From Bacillus altitudinis 41KF2b (GTDB lineage Bacteria; Bacillota; Bacilli; Bacillales; Bacillaceae): a stretch of DNA of 64,000 nt. Where the stretch lies: the NCBI RefSeq assembly GCF_000691145.1, contig NZ_ASJC01000011.1, positions 22,719-86,718 of the forward strand, given 5' to 3'. Positions 7,984 to 14,830 of the stretch are shown piece after piece. The stretch's first letter is position 1. Every line of letters starts with the position of its first letter. The position numbers were made by a program, and so were the translations under genes. Below the pieces are notes generated by a model. It saw only the letters and a list, made by a program, of their open reading frames with translations, ran no database searches and was not told where the DNA came from.

Positions 7984-8742
7984 TTATCGAAATGCCTTGA
8001 GTTGAATAGTGGCTTCTTTTAGCTTCGCTGTAATGGTTTTTGCAAATTGAAGCGCGTGACTGCCATCCCCGTGGATGCACACCGTATCTGCTTTGAGCTG
8101 AACATCTTCCCCTTGCACTGTCCGCACTTTCCCCTCTCTTACCATACGGATGACCTGCTGAACTGCCCTTTCATCCTCTTCAATGAGTGCATGAGGTTCA
8201 CGGCGGGATGTCAATGTCCCGTCTGGTTGATACGTCCGATCAGAAAAAACTTCATGTGCCACTTGAAGACCGATTCTTTCCCCTGCTGACGCAAGTTCAC
8301 TGCCTGACAGCGCAAATAACACAAGGTTAGGATCAATATCATACACAGCCTTCGCAATTGATTCAGATAATTCAGTATTTTTAGCCGCCATGTTGTAAAG
8401 GGCGCCGTGTGGTTTGACGTGCTGCATCGTACCGCCTTCTGCTTTCAGAAAGGCTGATAGTGCACCAATTTGATAGATCACAAGATCATAGGCCTCCTCT
8501 GCTGAGATAGCGATTGGACGTCTGCCAAAACCGACTAAATCTTGCAGACCTGGATGTGCACCAATTTGGACCCCTTTATCCAGTGCCATTTTAACCGTCT
8601 TTCTCATCACAGTTGGATCTCCCGCATGAAAACCGCATGCAATATTGGCTGAGGTGACATATTCAAGAATTTGTTCATCTGAACCGATGGTGTATTGACC
8701 AAAACTTTCTCCCAAATCACAGTTAATATCCACTTGATACAT
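7984..8742 (-). CDS. pxpA: 5-oxoprolinase subunit A (LamB/YcsF family)
   Basis: A 252-residue LamB/YcsF-family protein, first gene of the operon. Signature motifs: [12 protein letters not shown] at the N-terminus, [12 protein letters not shown] (about 33-44), [15 protein letters not shown] and [10 protein letters not shown]. It forms 5-oxoprolinase with PxpB and PxpC, converting a toxic by-product of glutamate/glutamine chemistry back to glutamate. The start has a perfect AAGGAGGGG. The upstream region holds a TnrA box and a -10, so nitrogen limitation should switch the whole leftward operon on. Confidence 0.94.
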   Translation of the reverse strand: MYQVDINCDLGESFGQYTIGSDEQILEYVTSANIACGFHAGDPTVMRKTVKMALDKGVQIGAHPGLQDLVGFGRRPIAISAEEAYDLVIYQIGALSAFLKAEGGTMQHVKPHGALYNMAAKNTELSESIAKAVYDIDPNLVLFALSGSELASAGERIGLQVAHEVFSDRTYQPDGTLTSRREPHALIEEDERAVQQVIRMVREGKVRTVQGEDVQLKADTVCIHGDGSHALQFAKTITAKLKEATIQLKAFR

Positions 8743-8759
8743 AGAACCCCTCCTTGTCG

Positions 8760-8793
8760 TTCCGAATTACGGAATAGAAAGTCCGAATATTCG
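8760..8793 (-). promoter_or_regulatory. Two inverted repeats, candidate KipR operator
   Basis: TTCCG-aatta-CGGAA (8760-8774) and the palindrome CGAATATTCG (8784-8793) lie about +5 to +38 from the predicted pxpA start of transcription. Their centres are about 21 bp apart, on the same helix face. An IclR-type repressor encoded by the operon's last gene is the natural candidate ligand. Confidence 0.5.
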
Positions 8794-8804
8794 AATTTAT
8801 ATTG

Positions 8805-8855
8805 ATTATACCAACTTTGGATAGACTGCACATGAAATTGTCAGAAAATATAACA
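8805..8855 (-). promoter_or_regulatory. pxpA operon promoter with TnrA box
   Basis: On the minus strand a perfect -10 TATAAT occupies 8810-8805 with no good -35. Upstream lies TGTTA-TATTTTC-TGACA (8855-8839), an exact match to the TnrA consensus TGTNA-N7-TNACA. Its centre is about 49 bp before the expected start of transcription, the position used by TnrA-activated promoters. TnrA activation of the kip operon is known in B. subtilis. Confidence 0.85.
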
Positions 8856-9035
8856 ATAGAACTAGTAGAATGTGTCTCTTGCAAACTTTCGGTCTCATTC
8901 TCAAAGGTTATTCTATCAACCTTTTTGAACATTAAAAAAGAACAAACGTTTGCAAATAAATGCAGACAAAAACATTCATTTGGGGGAGTATTGGGGGAGT
9001 TTTTTTATAATTGACAGACGTAAAAGGAGCGTAAA

Positions 9036-9188
9036 ATGAACATAAACAAAATAAGATCATTCCTTTATAAGACATCAAAATACCTGGGTGACGTCAATGC
9101 CGTTCAAAAAGGTACTATCGGAAAACGTATCATGCGACGTGCTGCGGGTAAAGCAACCGGCAAGCTAACGAAAAAGATATTCAAATAA
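9036..9188 (+). CDS. Small basic protein, 50 aa, unknown
   Basis: A small ORF with a good AAAGGAG site 7 nt before ATG. It encodes 50 residues, very rich in Lys and Arg, with the core GKRIMRRAAGKATGKLTKKIF; predicted pI is very high. I recall similar short basic proteins next to mobile elements in Bacillus but cannot name a function. It lies at the left edge of the prophage remnant and runs opposite to it. A TTGACA at 9011-9016 precedes it closely, too near the start to be its -35. Confidence 0.55.
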   Translation: MNINKIRSFLYKTSKYLGDVNAVQKGTIGKRIMRRAAGKATGKLTKKIFK

Positions 9189-9210
9189 GATAGTCCAAGG
9201 TGGTGATTTC

Positions 9211-9380
9211 ATGAATGATTTTGAGAGGAAGCTATACAGGATCATATATAATATGTAGGAAAAGACGAACAGTCCATTAGAAAAGCCGTTAGAAACCTTA
9301 TGAACTGGCGTGGGATAAGGAGAAGCAGGAATGGAGATTCAAATAAAAAAAGAAGCCCCGAAAAGGGCTTTTTTAATTAA
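9211..9380 (+). pseudogene. Possible frameshifted small ORF
   Basis: An ATG after GGTGG opens a 15-codon frame (MNDFERKLYRIIYNM) that stops at 9256. The overlapping -1 frame continues as YVGKDEQSIRKAVRNLMNWR to a stop at 9380. Joined across an AT-repeat (9244-9254), they would make one small basic protein of about 57 residues. This could be decay, a sequencing slip or chance. Confidence 0.25.
9353..9374. terminator. Terminator between the small + ORFs and phr
   Basis: AAGCCC-CGAAAA-GGGCTT followed by TTTT, with a long A run on the other side, so it can serve both strands. Confidence 0.75.
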
Positions 9381-9508
9381 GCAAAATAACCGATACTTGT
9401 TGTATGTCCCCGTTGGGCTTCATTATGGATATCGTTAGATGAAACATAACTAAAAGCACCTAACACACTGACAATAATTAATACGGCTGCTACTGACTTA
9501 AATTTCAT
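9377..9508 (-). CDS. Phr signalling peptide precursor
   Basis: A 43-residue precursor: charged start (MKFK), a hydrophobic export segment (VAAVLIIVSVLGAFSYV), then a short polar tail. The tail contains QRGHT, which fits the pattern of mature Phr pentapeptides (ERGMT of PhrC/CSF, QRGMI of PhrF). Seven residues (TSIGYFA) follow the candidate, so further trimming would be needed. The start overlaps the rap stop by 11 bp, as in known rap-phr pairs, and GAGAGGGG serves as its ribosome site. The peptide, re-imported by Opp, should inhibit its cognate Rap. Confidence 0.8.
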   Translation of the reverse strand: MKFKSVAAVLIIVSVLGAFSYVSSNDIHNEAQRGHTTSIGYFA

Positions 9509-10631
9509 AAAGACAATCCCCTCTCTTAATTTGGAGTTGGAAATAAAGAATCTTCTCATAAAATTCGTTTGCACGCTCTTTATCTCCTGCCTTATTATAA
9601 TGCTTCGCCGCATCTTTCGATAAATCTTCAAGATTCGCATAAAGAAATTTTGACTCCAAATAAGCCATTGCTTCTTTTAAACGACTAACATTGTTTTCTA
9701 AATACAATGATCTCAATAGAGTGAATGTATTTAAAAATATGTCGTCTTTCAATTTTCCAGCCAATTCTATTCCCTCGTTTAAAGCGTATAACCCTAAATC
9801 ATTTTGATCAGTTTTAAAGTATGACTTTGTCAACATAACCATCGGATCAAGAATTTTATTTAAATGTTCGTATCCTTGTTCTTTAAATGAATGGATTGAT
9901 TCGTTAAAGTATTTGATAGCCATTAGTAGTTCATCATTGTGGAAATAACTTAATCCTATATTATAAAGCGCCGATCCTTTTAATCTTTTTGTTGAGTTGT
10001 CAGAAGCTTTTTTTAGTGCGTATTCAAAATGAGGCATTGCTTTTTCGGGGCAACCCATATCAATGTCATTTAATCCAATAACAAAAGAACACTGTATCTG
10101 CCTAACAGTATAAGTGTTTTTTTCTTTGTAACAATCTATTGCTTGGGCTATATGGTGCATAGACATGTGGTTTTGTTTCATGTGGTAATAGATTTCCGCT
10201 ATCTTGAAATTAAACTCGGCACGTTCAATATCATCACTTACATGAGATAGCTTTTTTTCTGCTCGTTTGTAGAAGGTAATGGCGTTGAGGTATTCATAGT
10301 TTTCAAATTCGTACATGCCGTAGAAAAAGTTAAAATAATAATCTAGCAAGCCTGTTAATTTCTCTTGATCCTTTTTTATTTTCATTGCTAACTCTCTAAA
10401 GTTGGCGCGCTCTTTCCCATTTTCCAATGGGTTCAAATAATCCAACATTAATTTATGTCGGAACTCCATGAGTGAGAAATACAATAATAAATCTTGATTT
10501 TCTTCCATATCATCGAGCAAAGATTTTATTTCTTCTTTATATGCTTCGGCGTCCGGTACGTTAAATCTTTGAATATGATAATACCATTCATTGATTTTCA
10601 TACCGACATGAGAAGATAGAACTATCTCCAT
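9498..10631 (-). CDS. Rap-family TPR response-regulator aspartate phosphatase
   Basis: A 377-residue Rap protein: N-terminal three-helix bundle (about 1-70; begins with VGMKINEWYYHIQRFNV, typical of Raps), then tetratricopeptide repeats up to about residue 360, for example LKGSALYNIGLSYFHNDELL. Rap proteins dephosphorylate Spo0F or block regulators such as ComA and are inhibited by their Phr peptide. It lies downstream of the lysis genes of the prophage remnant, the usual place for lysogenic-conversion genes. Which target it has cannot be read here. It is distinct from the rapC-phrC pair that B. subtilis has beside yclK. Confidence 0.9.
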   Translation of the reverse strand: MEIVLSSHVGMKINEWYYHIQRFNVPDAEAYKEEIKSLLDDMEENQDLLLYFSLMEFRHKLMLDYLNPLENGKERANFRELAMKIKKDQEKLTGLLDYYFNFFYGMYEFENYEYLNAITFYKRAEKKLSHVSDDIERAEFNFKIAEIYYHMKQNHMSMHHIAQAIDCYKEKNTYTVRQIQCSFVIGLNDIDMGCPEKAMPHFEYALKKASDNSTKRLKGSALYNIGLSYFHNDELLMAIKYFNESIHSFKEQGYEHLNKILDPMVMLTKSYFKTDQNDLGLYALNEGIELAGKLKDDIFLNTFTLLRSLYLENNVSRLKEAMAYLESKFLYANLEDLSKDAAKHYNKAGDKERANEFYEKILYFQLQIKRGDCLYEI

Positions 10632-10774
10632 AAGACCCTACCCCTTCCTTGCTATTCCCTATAATGACATATATTATCATTTTCCGAATAATTCCACACC
10701 GAAAAGAAACCGCAAAAGTTAGGGTGTTTGATAGGGTAAAGTCTTATTCAGAGCAATTTTGACTAACTAATATA

Positions 10775-10811
10775 AAAAAAGAGCCTAATTAAAATAAAAC
10801 GGCTCTTTTTT
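10775..10811. terminator. Terminator upstream of rap
   Basis: AAAAAAGAGCC and GGCTCTTTTTT enclose a 15-nt AT-rich loop. It ends the leftward unit of the secreted protein and 37-aa gene. Confidence 0.75.
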
Positions 10812-10817
10812 AAGTCA

Positions 10818-10931
10818 TCAGCTATTAGATGTTTTCGTGTTCTTTCTTTTAATAAAATAAATTACTGCTGCGATTATGACTACAGGTATAACCACAAATA
10901 GACTAACCCCAATAATCGTATTCCAAGGCAT
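10818..10931 (-). CDS. Small single-span membrane protein, 37 aa
   Basis: An ORF with an excellent GAAAGGAG site, encoding 37 residues. One transmembrane helix (IIGVSLFVVIPVVIIAAVIYF) is followed by a positively charged cytoplasmic tail (KRKNTKTSNS). It lies 25 bp downstream of the 240-aa secreted protein and shares its terminator, so the two form a unit. The architecture would suit an immunity or accessory peptide, which is inference only. Confidence 0.6.
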   Translation of the reverse strand: MPWNTIIGVSLFVVIPVVIIAAVIYFIKRKNTKTSNS

Positions 10932-10956
10932 ATTTACTATCTCCTTTCATAAAGAT

Positions 10957-11679
10957 TTAATGCCATTTAGACCATGTTTTAGAAGCTACATCATACGCAT
11001 TGTTTGACTTCGTCACCACAGATGCTTTTGTCCACATAGTTGTATATGCTGGAATAATAGAATTGTAACGGTGTGTTTTATCCATTGCATATTTTTTGGC
11101 ATTAGCAACCTTTTTATGACTCACTTTTCCACCATATACTTTACCGATAGATGGAAAGCCTCCACCCCACCCTATAATACCGAATGAATCATGATACGTT
11201 TTAAGGGAGACTTGTTTTAGTTTTCCACTGTTTCGAGTCGCTATTATATTCCCGCGATACGATGATGTACCTGCAAGGAATGCAATATTTTGATACATTG
11301 TACCTTTTACAGTCACTTTTGTTCCATATTTCTTTTTAGAAACAGTGAAACTTTTTGATGATTTAATCCCTTTAGTGGAAATTTCTTCGTTTTGTTCCTG
11401 ACGTTCAACAACTGCTTGAGTTAATAAAAATAAGGTATCTTCTTTTGATAAAACATCACCTTCATCATAACCCTCACTAATTGCTGTCTTTTGATCAATA
11501 ATATCTTCTTCACTTAGAGCCTTGTAGTTTTCTATGTCTTCATTTGTTACAATATCCGTTGCTTTTTCAAACGTTAAATACTGATCGTTAGTTTCTTCTG
11601 CGGTTGCTACAATGGGTGTGATCGCAAACAATAATAGGACAGCAACAAAGATTTTCAAACTTGTTATAAATCTCTTCAT
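10957..11679 (-). CDS. Secreted protein of unknown function (240 aa)
   Basis: An ORF of 240 residues with a clear Sec signal peptide (KRFITSLKIFVAVLLLFAITPIVATA, cleavage after about residue 27). An acidic, helical middle (30-100) precedes a basic, Gly/Ser/Tyr-rich C-terminal half containing WGGGFPSIGKVYGGK and ending TWSKWH. I recognise no domain. Location beside rap-phr at the prophage end suggests a lysogenic-conversion product. The acidic propeptide-like half followed by a basic mature-like half would fit a secreted toxin or bacteriocin precursor, with the 37-aa membrane protein as partner, but this is a guess. Confidence 0.75.
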   Translation of the reverse strand: MKRFITSLKIFVAVLLLFAITPIVATAEETNDQYLTFEKATDIVTNEDIENYKALSEEDIIDQKTAISEGYDEGDVLSKEDTLFLLTQAVVERQEQNEEISTKGIKSSKSFTVSKKKYGTKVTVKGTMYQNIAFLAGTSSYRGNIIATRNSGKLKQVSLKTYHDSFGIIGWGGGFPSIGKVYGGKVSHKKVANAKKYAMDKTHRYNSIIPAYTTMWTKASVVTKSNNAYDVASKTWSKWH

Positions 11680-11926
11680 TTTGTTTCCCCTTTGAATTGT
11701 ATTATTAAAAAATTACGACTAGACTCGTAATTTGATAATCAACACTTTAACGATCTTTTCAAGTGTTAATTATAGAATATTATGGTATTGAATACAATAT
11801 ATTACTTAGATCGAATTAATCAAAAGGGATATGGGAATATGTATGTTTTTTATAGGTGCAAATACTTTAGATATTTAACTATACTTCAGAAAGTTTACTT
11901 ATTAGATGTTACTAATCAACATACAA

Positions 11927-11959
11927 AAAAACCCCCATCCTAAAAAGGACAGGGGTTTT
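11927..11959 (-). terminator. Terminator after the amidase gene
   Basis: AAAACCCC and GGGGTTTT form the stem, with an inner TCCT/AGGA pairing; the T tract is on the minus strand, just past the stop of the -1 frame at 11962. Confidence 0.8.
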
Positions 11960-11961
11960 AC

Positions 11962-12767
11962 TCATTTCAATGCTTTTTCTAGCGCTGCTTTAGTCTTCGG
12001 TCCATAGATCCCATCAGCAGCAAGACCATGCATCAATTGGAATCGTTTGACTGCATCCGCTGTTTTTGGTCCGTAATATCCATCGACGCCGTTATTTTTC
12101 GCCCCTTTGTCCGGGTAATAGTAAACCGCCGCCAGGGCTTCTTGTACGGCTTTTACTGCTGATCCTTTGTAAGAGGCTTTGTAACTTTTAAAATACCTGT
12201 TGGCAAGCTATATGACTTTTTAGCAGGCTTGGAAGCTGCTGTTTTGAATGGTGCTGCTGTTGTTGGTTTAACAGTCGGCTTTTTATTTGTGTGAGCAACG
12301 GCGATCCCGGCTTGGAAGCTGTCCCAACGATTAAGCAGCTTGCGGGGACATTGTTTACCGCTCCATCTCTTATGTGGCACAACGTTGGCCAATGGAATAC
12401 CTTGATCATGCATCAGCTGACGAATTAGCCATTGAGCGTTCTCAACTGCCTTCTCAAAGTTACCATCAGCATTTTCACAAATTTCAATACCAATTGACTT
12501 CATGTTACCTGTTCCCCGGCCATCTCCTACATGCCATCCGTTTTCATTTAACGGCAGATGTTGATAAATGACTTTATCATCAACTGTAAAGTGCCAGCTC
12601 ACCGCTGTGCTAGATCGCTTTACAAACGCTGCATGATTTGCTGCATCTGCTCCTTCTTTAGTATTAGCAGTATTGTGGACCGTAATATATAAAGGCTTCA
12701 TGTAATTGCCAGGACGGTTCTTGTAGTTTGTTGAAATAAAATCTTTAATGATTTTTACCACGTTCAT
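11962..12767 (-). CDS. XlyA-like phage N-acetylmuramoyl-L-alanine amidase, split by a -1 frameshift
   Basis: The zero frame (12767-12153, 204 aa) is an Amidase_2 domain: YITVHNTANT (zinc His), SWHFTVDDKVIYQHLP, GIEICENADGNF, NVVPHKRWSGKQCPRKL. It matches PBSX XlyA, which cuts the amide between muramic acid and L-Ala. It then reaches LPTGILK and stops 13 codons later. The -1 frame continues exactly from that point as SYKASYKGSAVKAVQEALAA and a peptidoglycan-binding repeat with DGYYGPKTADAVKRFQ, ending at 11962 just before a terminator. The junction is the heptamer T-TTA-AAA. It is either a one-base deletion in decaying phage DNA or programmed slippage producing the 268-aa enzyme. Confidence 0.8.
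12186..12192 (-). other. Slippery heptamer T TTA AAA in the amidase gene
   Basis: In the zero frame the codons read ATT TTA AAA GTT. The heptamer fits X XXY YYZ, the canonical -1 slip pattern. A slip joins the catalytic and cell-wall-binding domains in frame. I see no convincing downstream stem-loop. Confidence 0.5.
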
Positions 12768-12791
12768 CGTCTCCTTTGATCAATTTAATAT

Positions 12792-12819
12792 AAAAAGAGC
12801 CACCACGTGGCAGCTCTTT
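12792..12819 (-). terminator. Terminator after the holin remnant
   Basis: AAAGAGC/GCTCTTT stem with an inner CCACGTGG palindrome; on the minus strand it is followed by TTTTTAT. Confidence 0.65.
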
Positions 12820-13020
12820 ACTTCGTTAGTCCTTTTTGTTTCAGGACTTCTTTCTGTAATTTTCCTTTATCGGTCACATAGTTATTTTTGAACCATGCGA
12901 CAAGAGTTGTTACTAACGTAAAGACCATTGAGAAGGCAAGGTATAAAGTTTCTGTTAATGTGTTTACCTGGTCCTCACTGATCGGCAAACAGGTTTGCCA
13001 AACATGATTAGCGCCTGGTT
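12818..13020 (-). pseudogene. XhlB-like phage holin remnant
   Basis: The last 60 or so codons of a PBSX XhlB-type holin remain: LPISEDQVNTLTETLYLAFS, then a hydrophobic segment, then AWFKNNYVTDKGKLQKEVL and QKGLTK at the stop. XhlB permeabilises the membrane so the amidase can reach the wall. The 5' part is missing; what is left of it (NQALIMFGK) is read in another frame, fused to the terminase remnant, and a one-base shift near 12995 separates the two pieces. It cannot make a working holin. Confidence 0.75.
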
Positions 13021-13209
13021 AGGCAGCTCGATAATATGAGGGTAAATTCTAATCCATTCGTTTTTTGCCATTGTTGACAGCCAATAGGGCGGGTTCTCTT
13101 TCAATGGCGAAATGCCTTTCAATTTTTCTTCATGCTGCTGCCGCTGCTCTCGTTCTTCGTTTGATATTTGCCCTTTTAATCTGTCCGTCATTTGTTTTCG
13201 TCTCGCCAA
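13018..13209 (-). pseudogene. Phage terminase small subunit (P27 type), truncated
   Basis: A TTG at 13209 behind AAAGGTGG starts a frame that runs into holin sequence to a stop at 12964. The first 62 or so residues (RRKQMTDRLKGQISNEEREQ, then SPLKENPPYWLSTMAKNEW, IRIYPHIIEL) look like the N-terminal half of a P27-family small terminase, which recognises packaging sites. After PHIIELP the sequence turns into the middle of a holin. The whole head and tail module has therefore been deleted between the two genes. Confidence 0.7.
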
Positions 13210-13422
13210 TAAAAACCACCACCTTTCAGCAAAATCCAACCTATTAATTTTAGGCAATCAAACAAATGAGTAATTCCTCTCTATCTCAATGCCTGTAAAG
13301 GATCAAGCCATTTTATGAATAAGTGAAAAACCACAAAAAACGGGAAAAATCAAAACTCCATTTCAACACTTTTTTAAAGTTGAGGGGACGCCGATTTCCA
13401 GGAATCAAAAAAGCCCACCCCG

Positions 13423-14082
13423 TTAATTGTCGGGGGGACTTGAATAATTCTTATAAAGATTAGACAAAAAAGATTCTACAGTTCGTAAATAATTAAAACA
13501 GAAGTCTTTATCTAAAACGATAGTATTATGATTCCCAATGCTAATATCCTTCATCTTCTCTATTATCTTACTAACTTCCTTACATTTGTGTGATCTTCCA
13601 ATATCACCACCATTATGAACTAATTCATTTCTAATTAAATTCACATCCGTAATAATTTTCCATTCTCTTGTTTGGTTAGGAAAATTTCTTTCAAGTTCTT
13701 TCATAATAAATATTTTCACTTTAACTAAAGTACTTTTCCTGCTAGCCTTTGAGTGTTTTTCCCATCTTTTCTTCTCGACCCTACAGAGTTCAACTGCATA
13801 TTCCTCGAGTAAGGAATGTATCATTATCAAAAAAGAATATCTTCTTAGTTCCTCAAATTTCCTACCAAAGGGGTCTCGAGACTGTAAAAGCCCCTCTTCT
13901 TTACAATTTAATAGTTCTTCACCTGGTAAGTTATTTAAAAATTCACTTTCTCTTCTATTAAATTCTTTTTCTGAAAAATCCATGAAATACCAACAATCTC
14001 TTATTTTTTGAGAAATGAAGCAATCAAATACATTTGGCATTAGTTTAGGCGATAAAGAATGAAACAAAGTGACCTCACTCAT
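13423..14082 (-). CDS. HEPN-like protein, prophage cargo
   Basis: A 219-residue, mostly helical protein. It contains LIRNELVHNGG with Arg151 and His156, the Rx4H pattern of HEPN-domain RNases that act in toxin-antitoxin and abortive-infection systems. No antitoxin-like partner gene is adjacent. Its position, between HNH and small terminase, is a common spot for extra phage cargo. AT-rich composition (unlike the host genes) supports recent acquisition. Function as an anti-phage RNase is inference; family assignment rests on one motif and the helical character. Confidence 0.6.
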   Translation of the reverse strand: MSEVTLFHSLSPKLMPNVFDCFISQKIRDCWYFMDFSEKEFNRRESEFLNNLPGEELLNCKEEGLLQSRDPFGRKFEELRRYSFLIMIHSLLEEYAVELCRVEKKRWEKHSKASRKSTLVKVKIFIMKELERNFPNQTREWKIITDVNLIRNELVHNGGDIGRSHKCKEVSKIIEKMKDISIGNHNTIVLDKDFCFNYLRTVESFLSNLYKNYSSPPDN

Positions 14083-14153
14083 ATACTCTCTCCTCAGTAG
14101 GAAAATTTTCTATATTATAGAAAACATTATAAGAGATAGCAACTAAAAAGTAA

Positions 14154-14465
14154 TCACTTCTTAAATGTCTCCTGGTTATGATGAAACTGGCAAAGCACTT
14201 CAAGATTGTTTAAATCATTGCGCTCTATATCGTCATGAAATACCTCTCTAAGCTCTTTATGCTTATGATGGACCACTAACCTATTGGACATGTTTACTCG
14301 TCCTTCTGCGGCACACATAGCGCATCTGTAATGACTCTCACGCTTCTTTGCTTCTCGAAGTAATTTCCATTCTCTGCTTTGATAGTATTTGTAATGCGCT
14401 TCATTCTCACTGTTGTATCTCACATCTTTGTTGTATTGCTTATCAGCATAGCCCCGGTGCTTCAT
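14154..14465 (-). CDS. Phage HNH endonuclease
   Basis: A 103-residue HNH nuclease. Zinc ligands are seen as C48-x2-C51 and C92-x2-H95, with the catalytic VVHH (residues 64-67), DLNNLEVLC and FHHNQE completing the fold. Phage HNH proteins beside terminase genes assist DNA packaging or cos cleavage. Here the gene lies upstream of the truncated small terminase, as expected for this phage type, with the HEPN-like gene in between. It appears intact. Confidence 0.85.
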   Translation of the reverse strand: MKHRGYADKQYNKDVRYNSENEAHYKYYQSREWKLLREAKKRESHYRCAMCAAEGRVNMSNRLVVHHKHKELREVFHDDIERNDLNNLEVLCQFHHNQETFKK

Positions 14466-14534
14466 ACAATAGCGTTAAGTCCAGTCTATATATTCCCGGC
14501 ATGCGGGAACGTTACAACGTTTTAGCGGCATTTG

Positions 14535-14696
14535 TTATCCCTCTGTGTCAATGTCATAAATCTTTATAAGATCGAATGTATAGTTTTGATCCATGACTAA
14601 AATACCCGTTTGCTTTGCTTCCTCTACTTCTGCTTTTAAAGCTGTCTTTGCCTTATCACTTAAAGCGGAGCGGCTTTTTATAATAAAAATACGCAT
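14535..14696 (-). CDS. Small phage protein, 53 aa
   Basis: ATG 14696 lies 7 nt after AAAGGAG. The product (MRIFIIKSRSALSDKAKTAL..., ending DLIKIYDIDTEG) has a beta-helix-beta look and is of a type I recall as uncharacterised in Bacillus prophages upstream of HNH/terminase. No catalytic motif. The frame is open further upstream, but without a ribosome site. Confidence 0.6.
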   Translation of the reverse strand: MRIFIIKSRSALSDKAKTALKAEVEEAKQTGILVMDQNYTFDLIKIYDIDTEG

Positions 14697-14782
14697 GGTT
14701 ACACTCTCCTTTTTATTTAATCTAAGCCGCCCCTGTTTGTTAGCCGCCATTGATTTTGTAAACAGGGACGCTTTACAGCAAA

Positions 14783-14810
14783 TAAAAAAACACCCCGAAG
14801 AGTGTTTGTT
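14783..14810 (-). terminator. Terminator downstream of the 14831-15613 gene
   Basis: On the minus strand ACACTC-TTCG-GGGTGT, a UUCG-capped stem, followed by seven T. Confidence 0.75.
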
Positions 14811-14830
14811 AGATGTTTTAAAAAACAATG

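Noticed and set aside
8940..8953. GAACAAACGTTT as a LexA/SOS box at the prophage edge
   Set aside because: The Bacillus consensus needs GAAC-N4-GTTC with CG flanks; the second half is off by one base and the flanks do not match.
13300..13422. Small gene or terminator between terminase remnant and HEPN-like gene
   Set aside because: Only weak A-rich and G-rich stretches; no frame with ribosome site and no convincing hairpin with T run.
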